A program made the translations under genes and the position numbers. Below, piece after piece: positions 26,400-34,664 of a stretch of DNA of 64,000 nucleotides. The stretch comes from JANOYY01 sp043720395 (lineage in GTDB: Bacteria > Actinomycetota > Acidimicrobiia > Acidimicrobiales > JANYDT01), in contig JAYSSR010000073.1 of assembly GCA_043720395.1 (NCBI GenBank), positions 1 through 64,000 on the forward strand. Direction: 5' to 3'. The notes below the pieces were generated by a model. The model searched no databases and was not told where the DNA came from. It saw nothing but the letters and a program-made list of their open reading frames with translations. How positions within the stretch are numbered: the stretch's first letter is position 1; each line of letters begins with the position of its first letter.

Positions 26400-27078
26400 G
26401 CCTCGCCGGGACCAGTCGCGCTTCGGAGTCGGCCGCTTCTCGGATCAGCCCATTCCGGACAGGCGCTTCAGGGCGAGAACCTCAAAGCATGATCGCCGGG
26501 AGACCGGTGCTTCCATGATCGAGTTCGCGATCGCCGCTTCGGCATTCTTCCTTATCCTTCTCGGCATCATCGACTTCGCATTGACAATCTTCGACGTGAA
26601 CGCCGGCGCTGCCGGGGTCCGAGAAGGCACGCATTCAGCCGGGGATTACATAGGTACCAACACCACCGCACCAATATCCTGCGACGGTCTGAGCAGCACA
26701 ACCTTTGTTCACATCCCAGCCCATACCGGCCCTGAGGCCGAGGATGACAACGAGGCGTTGCGTATCATCTGTCGCACCAAGATTCGCATGCTGACCGCTG
26801 GCGGTGGCCGATCGCGTGTGCAGATTCGATTCGAGGACGCGGACGGCAACCCGGCACCCGATGGCGGCCTTGTCGTCAACCCCGGTCAGTACACGTTCAT
26901 TGTCATCTGCGCGCAGTTTCAGGCGCGGTCCATCACCGGTGCCTTCGCCCCGATCATGGAGCGGATCACTCTCATGACGCGCAGCCGCGAACGGCTGCAG
27001 TTCACCAACGTCGTGGACGGCGACTTCCACATCCCCGCCGGCGGCGAGACGTTCTTCGACACCACGAAGGTCTGCTGA
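26398..27078 (+). CDS. TadE-like pilus protein (divergent copy)
   Basis: The 226-residue protein has a basic N-terminus, then the TadE segment RRETGASMIEFAIAASAFFLILLGIIDFALTIFD, then an extracellular domain with cysteines (ISCDGLSS, IICRTKIR, FIVICAQF, TKVC). It is similar in plan to the minus-strand TadE-like gene it faces. The ATG at 26398 overlaps that gene's ATG, so each promoter must lie inside the other gene, or one start is wrong. ATG 26515 inside the motif is less likely because it removes the conserved GAS. Confidence 0.75.
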   Translation: MPRRDQSRFGVGRFSDQPIPDRRFRARTSKHDRRETGASMIEFAIAASAFFLILLGIIDFALTIFDVNAGAAGVREGTHSAGDYIGTNTTAPISCDGLSSTTFVHIPAHTGPEAEDDNEALRIICRTKIRMLTAGGGRSRVQIRFEDADGNPAPDGGLVVNPGQYTFIVICAQFQARSITGAFAPIMERITLMTRSRERLQFTNVVDGDFHIPAGGETFFDTTKVC

Positions 27079-27090
27079 GCGTCCGCAAGC
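27079..27090 (+). repeat. Post-stop motif site 2 (GCGTCCGCAAGC)
   Basis: It directly follows the TGA of the TadE-like gene. It shares the CGCAAGC core with the other post-stop sites but has one extra base. Confidence 0.4.
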
Positions 27091-27095
27091 TGAAA

Positions 27096-27111
27096 CCCGC
27101 GTCGCCGCGGG
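27096..27111 (+). terminator. GC hairpin between the TadE-like gene and FrhB
   Basis: CCCGCG-TCGC-CGCGGG is a perfect 6-bp stem. No T run follows, so it may be a partial terminator separating the upstream gene from the FrhB promoter at 27115. Confidence 0.35.
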
Positions 27112-27114
27112 CCA

Positions 27115-27120
27115 TAGATT
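27115..27120 (+). promoter_or_regulatory. Leaderless -10 box of the FrhB gene (TAGATT)
   Basis: TAGATT ends 7 nt before the ATG at 27128. No ribosome site is present. Confidence 0.55.
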
Positions 27121-27127
27121 GCCCGGT

Positions 27128-28333
27128 ATGACTCTCCTTGAGGACGCTCCCCCGTCGGTCGCAAAGACCCGCCCCGACAAGGCCCACTGGGCACACCTCT
27201 GGGACGAGGTGGTCACAAGCGGGCTGTGCACCGGCTGCGCCGGATGTGTGGTCGCCTGCCCGCACGACGTGCTCGGCTACGACGACACGCTCGGCATCTA
27301 CAAGCCATTCCACCTCGAAGTCGACGACGGTCCCGGCGGCTGTGGCCATGGCGACAAGGGCTGCACCAGTTGCACCCGCGCCTGCCCACGGTTTCGCACG
27401 TGGGAAACCGATATCGACTCGTTCATGTTCAAACGTGAGCGCGACGATGGCGAGGTCGACGGGATCTCGAAGGACATCATCCTCACGAGGGCGACCGACA
27501 AGCTGGTGCACGAGAAGGGCCAGGACGGCGGGCTCGTATCGGCGATGCTCATCTATGCGCTGGAGAAGGGCTACATCGACGGAGCGCTGGTGTCGTACGT
27601 AGAAGGTGACGGCAGTTCCTGGAAGGCGATCCCCGGCGTCGCTCGGACTGCCGAGGAGGTCTTGGCCGCGGCGGGCAGCCGGTACACGTACAGCGCGAAT
27701 GCCATGGCCTACGCGGAAGCGGTCGGGATGGGTCTGGAGAAACTCGCTCTGGTGGGGATGAGCTGCATGTCCAGCGTCCCCGCAGTGATGAACGCGCGCA
27801 AGGCTGGGAAGCCCGCGCGCAAGTTCGCTCTCAATATCGGGCTGCTCTGCTCCAAGACCTTCGACGACGCCATCTTCGAGGAGCTCTTCGAGGCCAAGTA
27901 CGGCCTGAAGAAGCAGGACATGGTCAAGATGAACATCAAGGGTGTCTTCCAGATCTGGATGAAGGATGGCAGCTACCACGAGGTGAACCTCAAGGAGTGC
28001 CACGCCTGGACCCGTGAGGGGTGCATGACCTGCCCCGATTTCGCAGCCGAACACGCAGACATTTCCACCGGCGGTATCGGGTCCTTCAACGACTGGACGC
28101 TCACGATCGTACGCACCGATATCGGCCGCAGGATCATCATCGAAATGCTCGAAGCTGGGCTGATCGAAGGACGGCCCGGTGACGATGACCCCGCAGCGAT
28201 CGATCTCCTACGAAAGCTGTCGATCGTGAGCCGCAGGCGTTGGCCCCAGACCGTGAACTTCACGTCGCCCCGCCGGGGTATCCCTCCGCCGAAGCCCAAG
28301 GCCGACACTGCACCGCTTGCCGGCGCGACGTGA
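27128..28333 (+). CDS. Coenzyme F420 hydrogenase/dehydrogenase beta-subunit family protein (FrhB-like)
   Basis: FrhB-family proteins bind FAD and Fe-S clusters and exchange electrons with F420 or other carriers. The 401-residue protein has an N-terminal 4Fe-4S motif LCTGCAGCVVACPHD and a second Cys set GCTSCTRACP. The FrhB N and C domains follow, with DGGLVSAMLIYALEKG, LALVGMSCMSSVPAV and the Cys site HAWTREGCMTCPDF. A redox partner is not encoded nearby, so whether it uses F420, ferredoxin or another carrier is unknown. F420 use is common in Acidimicrobiia. Confidence 0.88.
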   Translation: MTLLEDAPPSVAKTRPDKAHWAHLWDEVVTSGLCTGCAGCVVACPHDVLGYDDTLGIYKPFHLEVDDGPGGCGHGDKGCTSCTRACPRFRTWETDIDSFMFKRERDDGEVDGISKDIILTRATDKLVHEKGQDGGLVSAMLIYALEKGYIDGALVSYVEGDGSSWKAIPGVARTAEEVLAAAGSRYTYSANAMAYAEAVGMGLEKLALVGMSCMSSVPAVMNARKAGKPARKFALNIGLLCSKTFDDAIFEELFEAKYGLKKQDMVKMNIKGVFQIWMKDGSYHEVNLKECHAWTREGCMTCPDFAAEHADISTGGIGSFNDWTLTIVRTDIGRRIIIEMLEAGLIEGRPGDDDPAAIDLLRKLSIVSRRRWPQTVNFTSPRRGIPPPKPKADTAPLAGAT

Positions 28334-28362
28334 CCTCTCATCGGGCATTCACCGACGGGTCG

Positions 28363-28368
28363 TAGGTT
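28363..28368 (+). promoter_or_regulatory. Leaderless -10 box of the response-regulator operon (TAGGTT)
   Basis: TAGGTT ends 6 nt before the ATG at 28375; there is no Shine-Dalgarno sequence. It would drive regulator, kinase and protease together. Confidence 0.55.
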
Positions 28369-28374
28369 CGCACG

Positions 28375-29049
28375 ATGCGCGTGCTGGTGGTTGAAGACGA
28401 GGCGAGGATGTCCGCCCTGTTGAAGCGCGGGCTCGAAGCCGAAGGCCATGTGGTGGATGTGGCCGAAACCGGCGTCGATGCCCTCTGGTCCGCGACCGAA
28501 GTGGAATTCGACGTGATCGTGCTCGACGCCATGATCCCCGCTCCCGACGGGTTCGCCGTCGCAAAGGAACTCCGAGCGCGAGGCCGTGCGACACCGATCA
28601 TCATGCTGACCGCACGCGACGCGGTGGACGATCGCGTGAAGGGCCTCGACGCTGGCGCCGACGATTACCTCACCAAACCCTTCGCATTCGCGGAGCTCTT
28701 CGCGCGTGTCCGAGCCGTCGCGCGGCGTGCGCCGGAGACACGGCCGCCCGTGCTCGCTGTGGGCGACCTCACCCTCGATCCGGCGCAACGCCTGGTCCGT
28801 CGCGGTGAGGTCGACATCGAACTGTCGCCCACCGAGTACGCGCTCCTCGAACATCTCATGCGCCACGAGGGCCAGGTGCGGACACGGGCCCAGATCATCG
28901 AGAACGTCTGGGATTTTGCGTTCGATCCCAATTCCAACGTTGTTGACGTGTACATCCGGTATCTCCGCGAGAAGGTCGACCGCCGGTTTGGAGTGGAGAC
29001 GATCCTCACGGTCCGCGGTGCCGGATACGTGTTGCGCGCGGTGCCGTGA
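28375..29049 (+). CDS. OmpR-type response regulator
   Basis: The 224-residue regulator has a receiver domain with acidic pocket E7-D8, phospho-acceptor D51 (VIVLDAMIPAPDG) and K101 (YLTKPF), then a winged-helix DNA-binding domain (LSPTEYALLEHLMRHEGQ to VDVYIRYLREKVDRR). The gene overlaps the kinase start (GTGA) and is followed by an HtrA protease, an order like mprA-mprB-pepD of mycobacteria, which senses envelope stress. Targets are unknown. Confidence 0.95.
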   Translation: MRVLVVEDEARMSALLKRGLEAEGHVVDVAETGVDALWSATEVEFDVIVLDAMIPAPDGFAVAKELRARGRATPIIMLTARDAVDDRVKGLDAGADDYLTKPFAFAELFARVRAVARRAPETRPPVLAVGDLTLDPAQRLVRRGEVDIELSPTEYALLEHLMRHEGQVRTRAQIIENVWDFAFDPNSNVVDVYIRYLREKVDRRFGVETILTVRGAGYVLRAVP

Positions 29050-30482
29050 AACTGAGCGACCTATCGATCCGGGCACGACTCACGTCGCTCTTTGTGCTCG
29101 TGTCCATCGCCGTTGTCGCAGCGGTGAGCGCCCTGCTGCTCCACGATCAACAGGCCAACGCGTCCGAGCGACTTGACCGTCAGCTCGTGAAACGGATCGA
29201 CGCCATCGAGATCGCGATCCGCACGAAGGGCAAGTTCCCCTACAGCGAGTTGTACGGGGAAGTGATCGACGCCGACTACCGCATCCTCGGCATGTCGAGC
29301 GCTGTCGATCTCCCGGGCCTTCTCACGCAAAGCCAGGCCGACTTTGTCCTGCGCAACGGATCGCTGTCGTTCACCGCTTCGGATCAGTCTCTTGGCGCGA
29401 ACGCGCGGTTCCTCGCGCAGCGTCGCAGGGTCGGCAATGCTGCCTTGGTGATCGTGGTGGGCACGGGCGAGAACACGCTTCGCGACGCTCACCGTCGTCT
29501 TCTCTGGACGCTCGCGATCGGCGGACCGCTGCTCGTGGCGTTGACGGCCGTCGGTGGTTGGACGCTGTCAGGCGGCGTCTTGCGACCCGTGCGGCGAATG
29601 ACGAAAGACGCGAGCGACATCTCGCAATTCGATTCGTCTGCGCGCTTAGCAATGCCGATTCGACACGATGAAATCTGGCATCTCGGGTCGACGCTCAACG
29701 CCATGCTCGACCGGCTGGAGACGTCGTATCGGCGCGAACGATCCTTCGTTGATGACGCGTCCCACGAACTCCGCACCCCCCTGTCGATCTTGCGCGGGGA
29801 ACTCGAACTGGCTCTCCTCCACCCGGGCGATACAGCGTCGAGGGCGGCATCAATTCAACGCTCGATCAATGAGGTCGACCGACTCGCGCTCCTGACCGAC
29901 GACCTTCTGGTGCTGGCGAGAACCGATCGCGCCGACCCTTCCAGTCGTCCCACACCGAAGCCAGTCGACGCGCTCGACGTTGCCCGAAGCGTCATCGAAC
30001 GCCGAATGCTCAACGGACCAACGGACGTCGCGGTGACCGCCTCGGGATCCGCGAGCCCAACTCTGGTGCGACGCGAGAACCTTGAGCGAATCATCGGCAA
30101 TCTGACCGACAACGCAACAAGGTTCGCCGTGTCTGCCGTCACCGTGACCGTGACAAGCACCGACACCTGGTCGGAGATCCGCGTGGACGACGACGGCCCC
30201 GGATTCCCCGCTGCGTTTCTGCCATCGGTGTTCGAACGGTTCAGCGTCGCGAGCGAAGCAAGGACTCGCCGTGAAGGTGGTGGTACTGGGCTCGGTCTGG
30301 CAATCGTACGTGCACTTACCATTGAGTCGGGTGGCAACGTGGAAGCGAGCAACATCGATCCTCGTGGTGCCCGGGTCCTTGTTCGCCTCCCAGCCGCTCC
30401 GTTGAGTTCGATGGCTCTCATCGACCATTCACCCGCCGAGCGCGACAACGTCACTCATGAGCGAGCCGACTTCCCCGTTTGA
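29046..30482 (+). CDS. Sensor histidine kinase
   Basis: The 478-residue kinase has two membrane segments (about 12-32 and 153-175) flanking a roughly 120-residue extracellular sensor. HAMP, HisKA with phospho-acceptor H240 (DDASHELRTP) and an HATPase domain with GGGTGLGLAI follow. It starts at GTG 29046, overlapping the regulator by four bases, and its last 26 nt overlap the htrA-like gene, so all three are one operon. The signal is likely envelope stress by analogy with MprB, an inference. Confidence 0.94.
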   Translation: MKLSDLSIRARLTSLFVLVSIAVVAAVSALLLHDQQANASERLDRQLVKRIDAIEIAIRTKGKFPYSELYGEVIDADYRILGMSSAVDLPGLLTQSQADFVLRNGSLSFTASDQSLGANARFLAQRRRVGNAALVIVVGTGENTLRDAHRRLLWTLAIGGPLLVALTAVGGWTLSGGVLRPVRRMTKDASDISQFDSSARLAMPIRHDEIWHLGSTLNAMLDRLETSYRRERSFVDDASHELRTPLSILRGELELALLHPGDTASRAASIQRSINEVDRLALLTDDLLVLARTDRADPSSRPTPKPVDALDVARSVIERRMLNGPTDVAVTASGSASPTLVRRENLERIIGNLTDNATRFAVSAVTVTVTSTDTWSEIRVDDDGPGFPAAFLPSVFERFSVASEARTRREGGGTGLGLAIVRALTIESGGNVEASNIDPRGARVLVRLPAAPLSSMALIDHSPAERDNVTHERADFPV

Positions 30483-31872
30483 AGTACCCACGATCCCCCT
30501 TGCCACGGCGGACGCAGTACTGACCCCGGCATCCGATCCCGCGCTTGAGCCAACGCGCGAGTTGAGGGCCACGTGGGGGCGGCCCACCGACGTCGCCGAC
30601 TACGCCGATGCCTCGACGTCGCGGCCTCAACTCGGCCACCGCGGCCCCGAATCGGCCCGATCTGAGGCCGCGCCGACCGACATGGGGCCACGACCTCCCG
30701 AGCCGCCCGACTCAACACCGACCGCCGGCAGGCGTGCGATGAGTTCGGGCAGGGCTGCCGCCGTCGGTGGACTTGTTGGCGCGCTGCTCTCGAGCGCCGT
30801 GCTCGGCACCGCGTTGGTGGCAACTCGCAAAGACAACGGGTCCACGAAGACGGCCACGTCCCAAACCGCTGCGGCAACGCCGTCGCTCGTCGTCGCAAAG
30901 GGCGGAACAACCACCGCCGGGTCGATCACCAACATCACAAGCCTGCTCCAATCCGTCGAACCTGCCGTTGTGAACATCACCACAAAGGGATTCGATCCGA
31001 ACAGCGTCTTCGGGGCGTACCCGCAATCGGGTGCAGGCACCGGCATGGTCGTGTCGGCCGATGGCTACATCATCACCAACGCTCACGTGGTTGCCGATGC
31101 CAACACGATAAAGGTCACATTCCACGATCGAAAGGTTCGGACCGCTCGTGTCATCGGCGCTGACCCTGCAAAGGACATTGCGCTCATCAAGGTTGACGCC
31201 ACCGGCCTGTCGACGGTCACCTTCGGGTCATCGAAAAACCTCAGCGTCGGTGAACAGGTCGTCGCCATCGGGAACGCGCTTGCGCTGCCCGGTGGTCCGA
31301 CGGTCACAACAGGCATCGTGTCTGCAGTCGACCGCACGATCGAAGGAGGCGGCGAGCGACTCTCGGGACTTGTCCAGACTGATGCGGCCATCAATCCAGG
31401 CAACTCTGGTGGTCCGCTCGTGAACTCCAAGGGTCAAGTCATCGGAATGAACACGGCGATTCTTTCGAATTCGAACAACATCGGATTCGCGATTGCCTCT
31501 GACCAGATCACCTCCCTTTACGAGACGCTGAAGAAGGAGGCCGCGAATCCCTCGAACCCCAATCGCCCGCGCACATTCCTCGGAGTGTCGACGCAGACGG
31601 TCTCGTCCGACATGAAGGAACGCTTCGGTCTCGGGACCGACAAGGGCGTTCTCGTCGTAGACGTAACGATCGGGTCAGCAGCAGACAATGCCGGGATGAA
31701 GGCAGGCGACGTCATCGTGAAGTTCGACGGCAAGGCGGTGACGCAAGCCGATGCGCTCGTGGCGCTCGTCCACGCCAAGAAGCCGGCTGATCAGGTCGAC
31801 GTTTCGTGGGTCACTCAGGACGGTAGGACGATAAACGCGAAGGTCGAGCTGGGCCAGGCGCGCCGGACCTAG
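30457..31872 (+). CDS. Membrane-anchored HtrA-type serine protease with PDZ domain
   Basis: The 471-residue protein has a cytoplasmic Pro/Glu-rich N-terminal region of about 100 residues, one membrane segment (about 102-122) and a trypsin-like domain. The triad is H210 (IITNAHVV), D240 (KDIALIKV) and S317 (NPGNSGGPLV). A C-terminal PDZ domain follows (from about residue 375, RTFLGVSTQ). It would degrade or refold damaged proteins outside the membrane. Operon position after the two-component genes matches PepD-type proteases. Its 3' end overlaps the convergent glycosylase gene by 62 nt. Confidence 0.94.
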   Translation: MSEPTSPFEVPTIPLATADAVLTPASDPALEPTRELRATWGRPTDVADYADASTSRPQLGHRGPESARSEAAPTDMGPRPPEPPDSTPTAGRRAMSSGRAAAVGGLVGALLSSAVLGTALVATRKDNGSTKTATSQTAAATPSLVVAKGGTTTAGSITNITSLLQSVEPAVVNITTKGFDPNSVFGAYPQSGAGTGMVVSADGYIITNAHVVADANTIKVTFHDRKVRTARVIGADPAKDIALIKVDATGLSTVTFGSSKNLSVGEQVVAIGNALALPGGPTVTTGIVSAVDRTIEGGGERLSGLVQTDAAINPGNSGGPLVNSKGQVIGMNTAILSNSNNIGFAIASDQITSLYETLKKEAANPSNPNRPRTFLGVSTQTVSSDMKERFGLGTDKGVLVVDVTIGSAADNAGMKAGDVIVKFDGKAVTQADALVALVHAKKPADQVDVSWVTQDGRTINAKVELGQARRT

Positions 31873-32584
31873 CGCACGCAAGCGGAAGTTGCGGCGATGC
31901 GGTAGTTGTAAGTAGCGCAGCCCGCGTGAACACGGCATCGAGCATCGCTTCGGTGAGCCGACCAGTGAACGTGTTCTGCTGGCTCGGATGAAAGGAGCAC
32001 ACGATGATGAGCGCCCTCCCGTTCCCCGTCGTTGTCTCTGCCTCAACGCCATGACCGAATCTCGGGCGCCCCTGCATCGCGAACTGACGCGCCGCCACGT
32101 CGTATGCGAACTGACCAAGCGCGACGACGACACGCAGATCACGAAGCAGCTCGACCTCGCGGTCCAGAAATGGCCGACACGCATCGCGTTCCTGCGGCGT
32201 CGGTTTGTTCGCCGGAGGCGCGCACCGAACTGCTGCCGATATCCAAGCGCCCGTCAGGATGAGTCCGTCATCGACATGGTCACTGTTCGGCTGGTTCGCA
32301 AACCCGGCGCGTTGCATGGCCCGGAACAGCCAGTCGCCCGAGCGGTCACCGGTGAACAGCCGTCCGGTTCGGTTCGCTCCATGCGCCGCGGGTGCCAGTC
32401 CGAGCACCAGCACTCTCGCTGCGGGGTCGCCGAACCCAGGCACGCCTCGGCCCCAATAGGTCCAGTCGCGGTACGACGCGCGCTTCTCCGCAGCGACTGC
32501 TTCGCGCCACGCCACGAGCCGCTCGCACCGCCGACACGCACCGATCTCGCTGTGAAGCTGCGCGAGCGAATCCGTCTCGTCCAT
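31811..32584 (-). CDS. Type-5-like uracil-DNA glycosylase
   Basis: The 257-residue protein has a Cys-rich N-terminus (IGACRRCERLVAWRE), consistent with the Fe-S type. It has the active-site motif GLAPAAHGANRTGRLFTGD of UDG family 5 (UdgB), which removes uracil and some other damaged bases, and a C-terminal CSFHPSQQNTFTGRL motif. The ATG at 32584 is chosen because the frame upstream (86 codons) lacks family homology. The last 30 or so residues (after VFTRA) have no family match and run antisense over htrA, so the natural end may have been lost to read-through. Confidence 0.9.
   Translation of the reverse strand: MDETDSLAQLHSEIGACRRCERLVAWREAVAAEKRASYRDWTYWGRGVPGFGDPAARVLVLGLAPAAHGANRTGRLFTGDRSGDWLFRAMQRAGFANQPNSDHVDDGLILTGAWISAAVRCAPPANKPTPQERDACRPFLDREVELLRDLRVVVALGQFAYDVAARQFAMQGRPRFGHGVEAETTTGNGRALIIVCSFHPSQQNTFTGRLTEAMLDAVFTRAALLTTTASPQLPLACARSGAPGPARPSRLSSYRPE
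31873..31883 (+). repeat. Post-stop motif site 3 (CGCACGCAAGC)
   Basis: It follows the htrA-like TAG directly and continues GGAAGTTGCGG. It lies inside the antisense tail of the glycosylase gene. TAGCGCA and TGCGGTA around it nearly pair. Confidence 0.5.
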
Positions 32585-32642
32585 TGCGCCAGTCTCGCCG
32601 CCGAATCTCGTAGCCGAGACCAACGGATAGCGTTGCGGGCGC

Positions 32643-33305
32643 ATGGTCGCGGACAAGTCAGCAGGGAAAAGGCCGAAGGGCCCCGCGCCCACGGTGGTTC
32701 TTCTCGTCCGCCACGGGCAGACCCCGACCACCGGCGTGAAGCTTCCGGGCCGCGCCAAGGGACTGCACCTCAGCGATGTCGGCCGCGGCCAAGCCGAAGA
32801 CGTCGCGACCCGGCTTGTCAGCGTCGCCAAGATCGACGCCATTTACTCATCGCCGTTGGAACGGGCTCGTGAAACGGCTGGCCCCCTCGCCCGCCAGCGC
32901 TCGATGGCCGTTCGCATCGAGCGCGGCCTGTTCGAATGCGACTTCGGCGACTGGACCGGGAGCGACCTCAAGGATCTCTACAAGCTCCCCGAGTGGTCCA
33001 CGGTGCAGCGCTACCCCTCGGGCTTCCGCTTCCCGAATGGCGAGTCCTTCATCGAAATGCAGACCCGGATTGTGACGGCGATCGCACGACTCGTCGCGCT
33101 GCATCCGGGTGGCACGATCATCGCCGTCAGCCACGCGGACCCGATCAAGGCAGCGGTGGCAGACGCGCTCGGCACCCACCTCGACCTGTTCCAGCGGATC
33201 TCTATTTCGACGTGCTCGGTCACGGCAATCGCTTACGGACCGACGGGACCAAGCGTGCTCACGGTCAACGAGACCGGCGATCTCGGGAAGCTCAAGGCGT
33301 CGTGA
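32643..33305 (+). CDS. Histidine phosphatase (phosphoglycerate-mutase-like, MSMEG_4193 type)
   Basis: The 220-residue protein has the family's RHG phosphohistidine motif (LLVRHGQTPTTG), the second conserved Arg (SSPLERARETA), the Glu (ERGLFECDFGDWTG) and the second His (IIAVSHADPIKAAV). The substrate is unknown. It forms an operon with DUF3090 and SCO1664-family genes, a trio conserved across actinobacteria, where this phosphatase is often named after MSMEG_4193. GTGA overlap couples it to DUF3090. Confidence 0.9.
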   Translation: MVADKSAGKRPKGPAPTVVLLVRHGQTPTTGVKLPGRAKGLHLSDVGRGQAEDVATRLVSVAKIDAIYSSPLERARETAGPLARQRSMAVRIERGLFECDFGDWTGSDLKDLYKLPEWSTVQRYPSGFRFPNGESFIEMQTRIVTAIARLVALHPGGTIIAVSHADPIKAAVADALGTHLDLFQRISISTCSVTAIAYGPTGPSVLTVNETGDLGKLKAS

Positions 33306-33802
33306 CATCGTTCGATCTCGAACAGGTCGACCGATTCGTGGTCGGCGCGGTCGGCATGCCGGGAGATCGGACGTTCTTCTTCCAGGTGCTCGCCGGGAAG
33401 ACGCTGCTCGCGTTCAAGGCGGAGAAGTCGCAGATCGCAGCACTTGCCGCGCATCTCCAACGCATGCTTGCCGACCTGCCACCTGCGGTCGGGCTCAACG
33501 CCGAATGGTCGCAACTCGACCTCCCGGTGTTTCCGGAGTGGGACGTCGGCGCGATTGGCCTCGGCTATGAGCGGGAGTCGGATTCCGTCGTGATCGTGTT
33601 GAACGAACTCGAACGGGTGCAGTTCGGGCCCGAGCCAATCGAGGATGGAATCACTGGGCGAGCTCGGTTTCGCCTCACCCGACCGCAAGCGATCGCGTTC
33701 GTCACCCACGGGATCAAGCTCGTATCGTCGGGACGACCGGTCTGCACCCTCTGCGCTACACCCATCGACCCGGAGGGCTACAACTGTTCCTGCTTCAATT
33801 GA
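33302..33802 (+). CDS. DUF3090 family protein
   Basis: The 166-residue protein starts at GTG 33302, overlapping the phosphatase stop. It has the DUF3090 pattern: DRFVVGAVGMPGDRTFFFQV, then LAFKAEKSQIAALA. The C-terminal CTLCATPIDPEGYNCSCFN carries two Cys pairs that could bind zinc. The biochemical role is unknown; it is always near the phosphatase and the kinase-like gene. Confidence 0.9.
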   Translation: MTSFDLEQVDRFVVGAVGMPGDRTFFFQVLAGKTLLAFKAEKSQIAALAAHLQRMLADLPPAVGLNAEWSQLDLPVFPEWDVGAIGLGYERESDSVVIVLNELERVQFGPEPIEDGITGRARFRLTRPQAIAFVTHGIKLVSSGRPVCTLCATPIDPEGYNCSCFN

Positions 33803-33827
33803 GGCGGAAACAGCGGTAGGGACGCAG

Positions 33828-34646
33828 ATGTCAACCGACGCGACTACTGGCGATCCTGGGTTCGACGGCACAGCGCTCGACGGCACAGCGCTCGACGCCA
33901 TGACCGACGGCGAGATCACGGTCGAGGGGCGCATGCCTTGGAGCTCCAATGCGACGTTTCTCGTGCAACTCGCCGCGCCCGGGTCCGACGAGGTTGTCCT
34001 CCGAGCCATCTACAAACCTCTCAAGGGTGAGCGGCCACTGTGGGACTACCCGACCGGCCTGTGGCGTCGAGAGGTGGCAGCGTCGGAGCTCTCCGAATTC
34101 CTCGGTTGGGACGCGATCCCCCGCACCGTTGCGCGCGAAGGACCGTACGGAATTGGTTCGATGCAGCGCTTCGTGGACGCGGACTTCGAGCATCACTACT
34201 TCACGATCCGCGAGACACTGATCGCCACCCATCCGGCGCTCGACCGGCAGATGCGACGGCTGGCGACGTTCGATCTGCTTGCCAACAGCGGTGACCGGAA
34301 GGCCGGGCACGTATTGGTGGAGGGCCTCGGTCGCGGCGCTGAGGACCCACAGCGCCCTACGTGCGAAGTTCCGAACGTCTATGGGATCGACAACGGCCTG
34401 TCGTTCCACGACGAGCACAAACTCCGCACCGTGATGTGGGACTACGTGGGCGAGCCCATCGACGACGAGTTGCTGACCGACGTGGAACGTCTCATTGAGG
34501 CCTCACCCGACGACCTTGAGCGGCTCTACAGGCTGCTCTCGGCCGACGAGATGGACGCACTGATCGAGCGCGCCCACGACGTCCTGCTTTCGCCGGTGTT
34601 CCCGCCTCCGTGGTCGAACCATGCGTACCCGTGGCCGATGGTCTGA
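33828..34646 (+). CDS. SCO1664-family protein (PI3K/HipA-like kinase fold)
   Basis: The 272-residue protein has an N-terminal repeat (DGTALDGTALD), then the family core: VLRAIYKPLKGERPLWDYP, ending with a catalytic-loop-like LLANSGDRKAGHVLV and metal-binding-like VYGIDNGLSFHDEH. These resemble the HRDxxxxN and DxG elements of PI3K/HipA-type kinases. With the phosphatase two genes upstream, a phosphorylation-dephosphorylation pair is possible but unproven. The ATG at 33828 has a GGTAGGGA box. Confidence 0.85.
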   Translation: MSTDATTGDPGFDGTALDGTALDAMTDGEITVEGRMPWSSNATFLVQLAAPGSDEVVLRAIYKPLKGERPLWDYPTGLWRREVAASELSEFLGWDAIPRTVAREGPYGIGSMQRFVDADFEHHYFTIRETLIATHPALDRQMRRLATFDLLANSGDRKAGHVLVEGLGRGAEDPQRPTCEVPNVYGIDNGLSFHDEHKLRTVMWDYVGEPIDDELLTDVERLIEASPDDLERLYRLLSADEMDALIERAHDVLLSPVFPPPWSNHAYPWPMV

Positions 34647-34653
34647 GAACTCC

Positions 34654-34664
34654 GCTTGCGTGCC
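34654..34664 (-). repeat. Post-stop motif site 4 (GGCACGCAAGC)
   Basis: It follows the ilvD TAG directly on the minus strand and continues GGAGTTC, close to sites 3 and 5. It fills the 18-bp gap between the convergent SCO1664-family and ilvD genes. Confidence 0.5.
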
